Positions 61,033-61,301 of a DNA stretch of 61,301 nt are shown here, piece after piece; position 1 is the first letter of the stretch; the number at the start of each line of letters is the position of its first letter. This stretch comes from Clostridium brassicae (GTDB lineage Bacteria > Bacillota > Clostridia > Clostridiales > Clostridiaceae): contig NZ_JAPQFJ010000020.1 in the NCBI RefSeq assembly GCF_026738875.1, positions 1 through 61,301 on the forward strand. The letters run 5' to 3'. The notes beneath the pieces were generated by a model. It searched no databases and had not been told where the DNA came from. It worked only from the letters and a program-made list of their open reading frames with translations. The translations under genes were made by a program, and so were the position numbers.

Positions 61033-61242
61033 ATGTTGAATAATTCAGTTACAATTTTAGGACAGATAATAACATTTTTATTAGGATTATTTTCTACTTA
61101 TATAATTTTTGATTTTATGAGTAAATTTGAAAGAAATCTATATTATAAAAAACATTTTTATGTAATAGCTTATGGAGTCTGTCAAGAATTTTGTGTAAAC
61201 TTCCATAAAAATTTTAGAATTAAATTATTTAAGAATAACTAG
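61033..61242 (+). pseudogene. Truncated sensor kinase N-terminus (AgrC-like)
   Basis: A 69-codon ORF, GGTGGGGC upstream, beginning MLNNSVTILGQIITFLLGLF, a membrane segment as at the start of AgrC-type kinases. It then ends abruptly in FHKNFRIKLFKNN and a terminator follows at once. The remaining membrane helices and the catalytic domain are missing, so the kinase has been deleted or this is a short membrane protein. Confidence 0.55.
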
Positions 61243-61280
61243 GTAAAAGTATTATTATGCTAACACCTAGTTATTTTAAT
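61234..61280 (+). terminator. Terminator at the end of the window
   Basis: Arms AATAACTAGGT / ACCTAGTTATT (61234-61244 with 61265-61275), then TTAATTTCTTT. It overlaps the last codons of the truncated kinase. Confidence 0.65.
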
Positions 61281-61301
61281 TTCTTTAATATTTTTACAAT
61301 A

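Overview
The window is AT-rich (roughly 30% G+C), with AGGAGG-type ribosome binding sites, many TTG/GTG starts, intrinsic terminators with short T-runs, and protein families typical of the genus Clostridium: DUF4317, CD3324-like proteins, a class D beta-lactamase of the clostridial type, internalin-type LRRs and FusB-like proteins. I infer a Clostridium chromosome, possibly near the C. botulinum/C. sporogenes group; the species is not proven. I see no rRNA, tRNA, CRISPR array, prophage or intact insertion sequence. Several gene remnants (group II intron RT, transposase, histidine kinase and unidentified tails) mark it as a worn accessory region.

Layout. 0.4-4.7 kb: TetR regulator with two tandem palindromic operators and a heterodimeric ABC half-transporter pair. 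5.2-7.5 kb: secreted LRR protein with a G9 tract in its leader. 7.7-9.0 kb: small clostridial protein and a cupin. 9.3-14.6 kb: BCCT transporter, MFS transporter, Cys/Met-type PLP enzyme and a BmrR-like MerR regulator, with a 19-bp-spacer MerR promoter before the PLP gene. 15-20 kb: class D beta-lactamase, DUF1062 protein, two CD3324-like proteins, a C45 acylase-like hydrolase and an AraC regulator. 20-27 kb: hydrolase, regulators (XRE, LuxR-type, ROK), HAD phosphatase and a stand-alone GyrI-like protein. 26.8-31.6 kb: BceRS-BceAB-like peptide-antibiotic module. 31.8-33.2 kb: FusB-like protein and a third CD3324-like gene. 33.5-46.2 kb: tRNA-dihydrouridine synthase, two ABC systems, an atypical peptide deformylase, methyltransferase, Crp-like regulator, SDR and GT1 glycosyltransferase. 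46.9-51.4 kb: NAD salvage operon (nrtR, prs-like, pncA, nadV, nadE) behind a 29-bp palindrome. 51.8-61.3 kb: PepD, OPT transporter plus PqqD-like protein, class V PLP enzyme, DUF4317, a Cys-rich protein, and a LytTR regulator with a broken kinase.

The most striking signal is a repeated cis-regulatory leader. Three copies (16.1, 16.9 and 19.7 kb) each carry a 7-8 codon leader ORF with its own ribosome binding site and ending GCA-UAG. The end of that ORF overlaps two mutually exclusive hairpins. The downstream hairpin arm can in turn pair with the AGGAGGAGC ribosome binding site of the main gene. The genes controlled are DUF1062 (zinc ribbon plus S4-like RNA-binding domain) and two CD3324-like HTH proteins. 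A third CD3324-like gene, beside the FusB-like gene at 32-33 kb, has a different leader ORF of 31 codons with its own nested pairings. This looks like ribosome-stalling translational attenuation driving a paralogous gene family, plausibly a translation-stress or antibiotic response. A methyltransferase at 42.3 kb has a further structured leader with a short ORF and a terminator.
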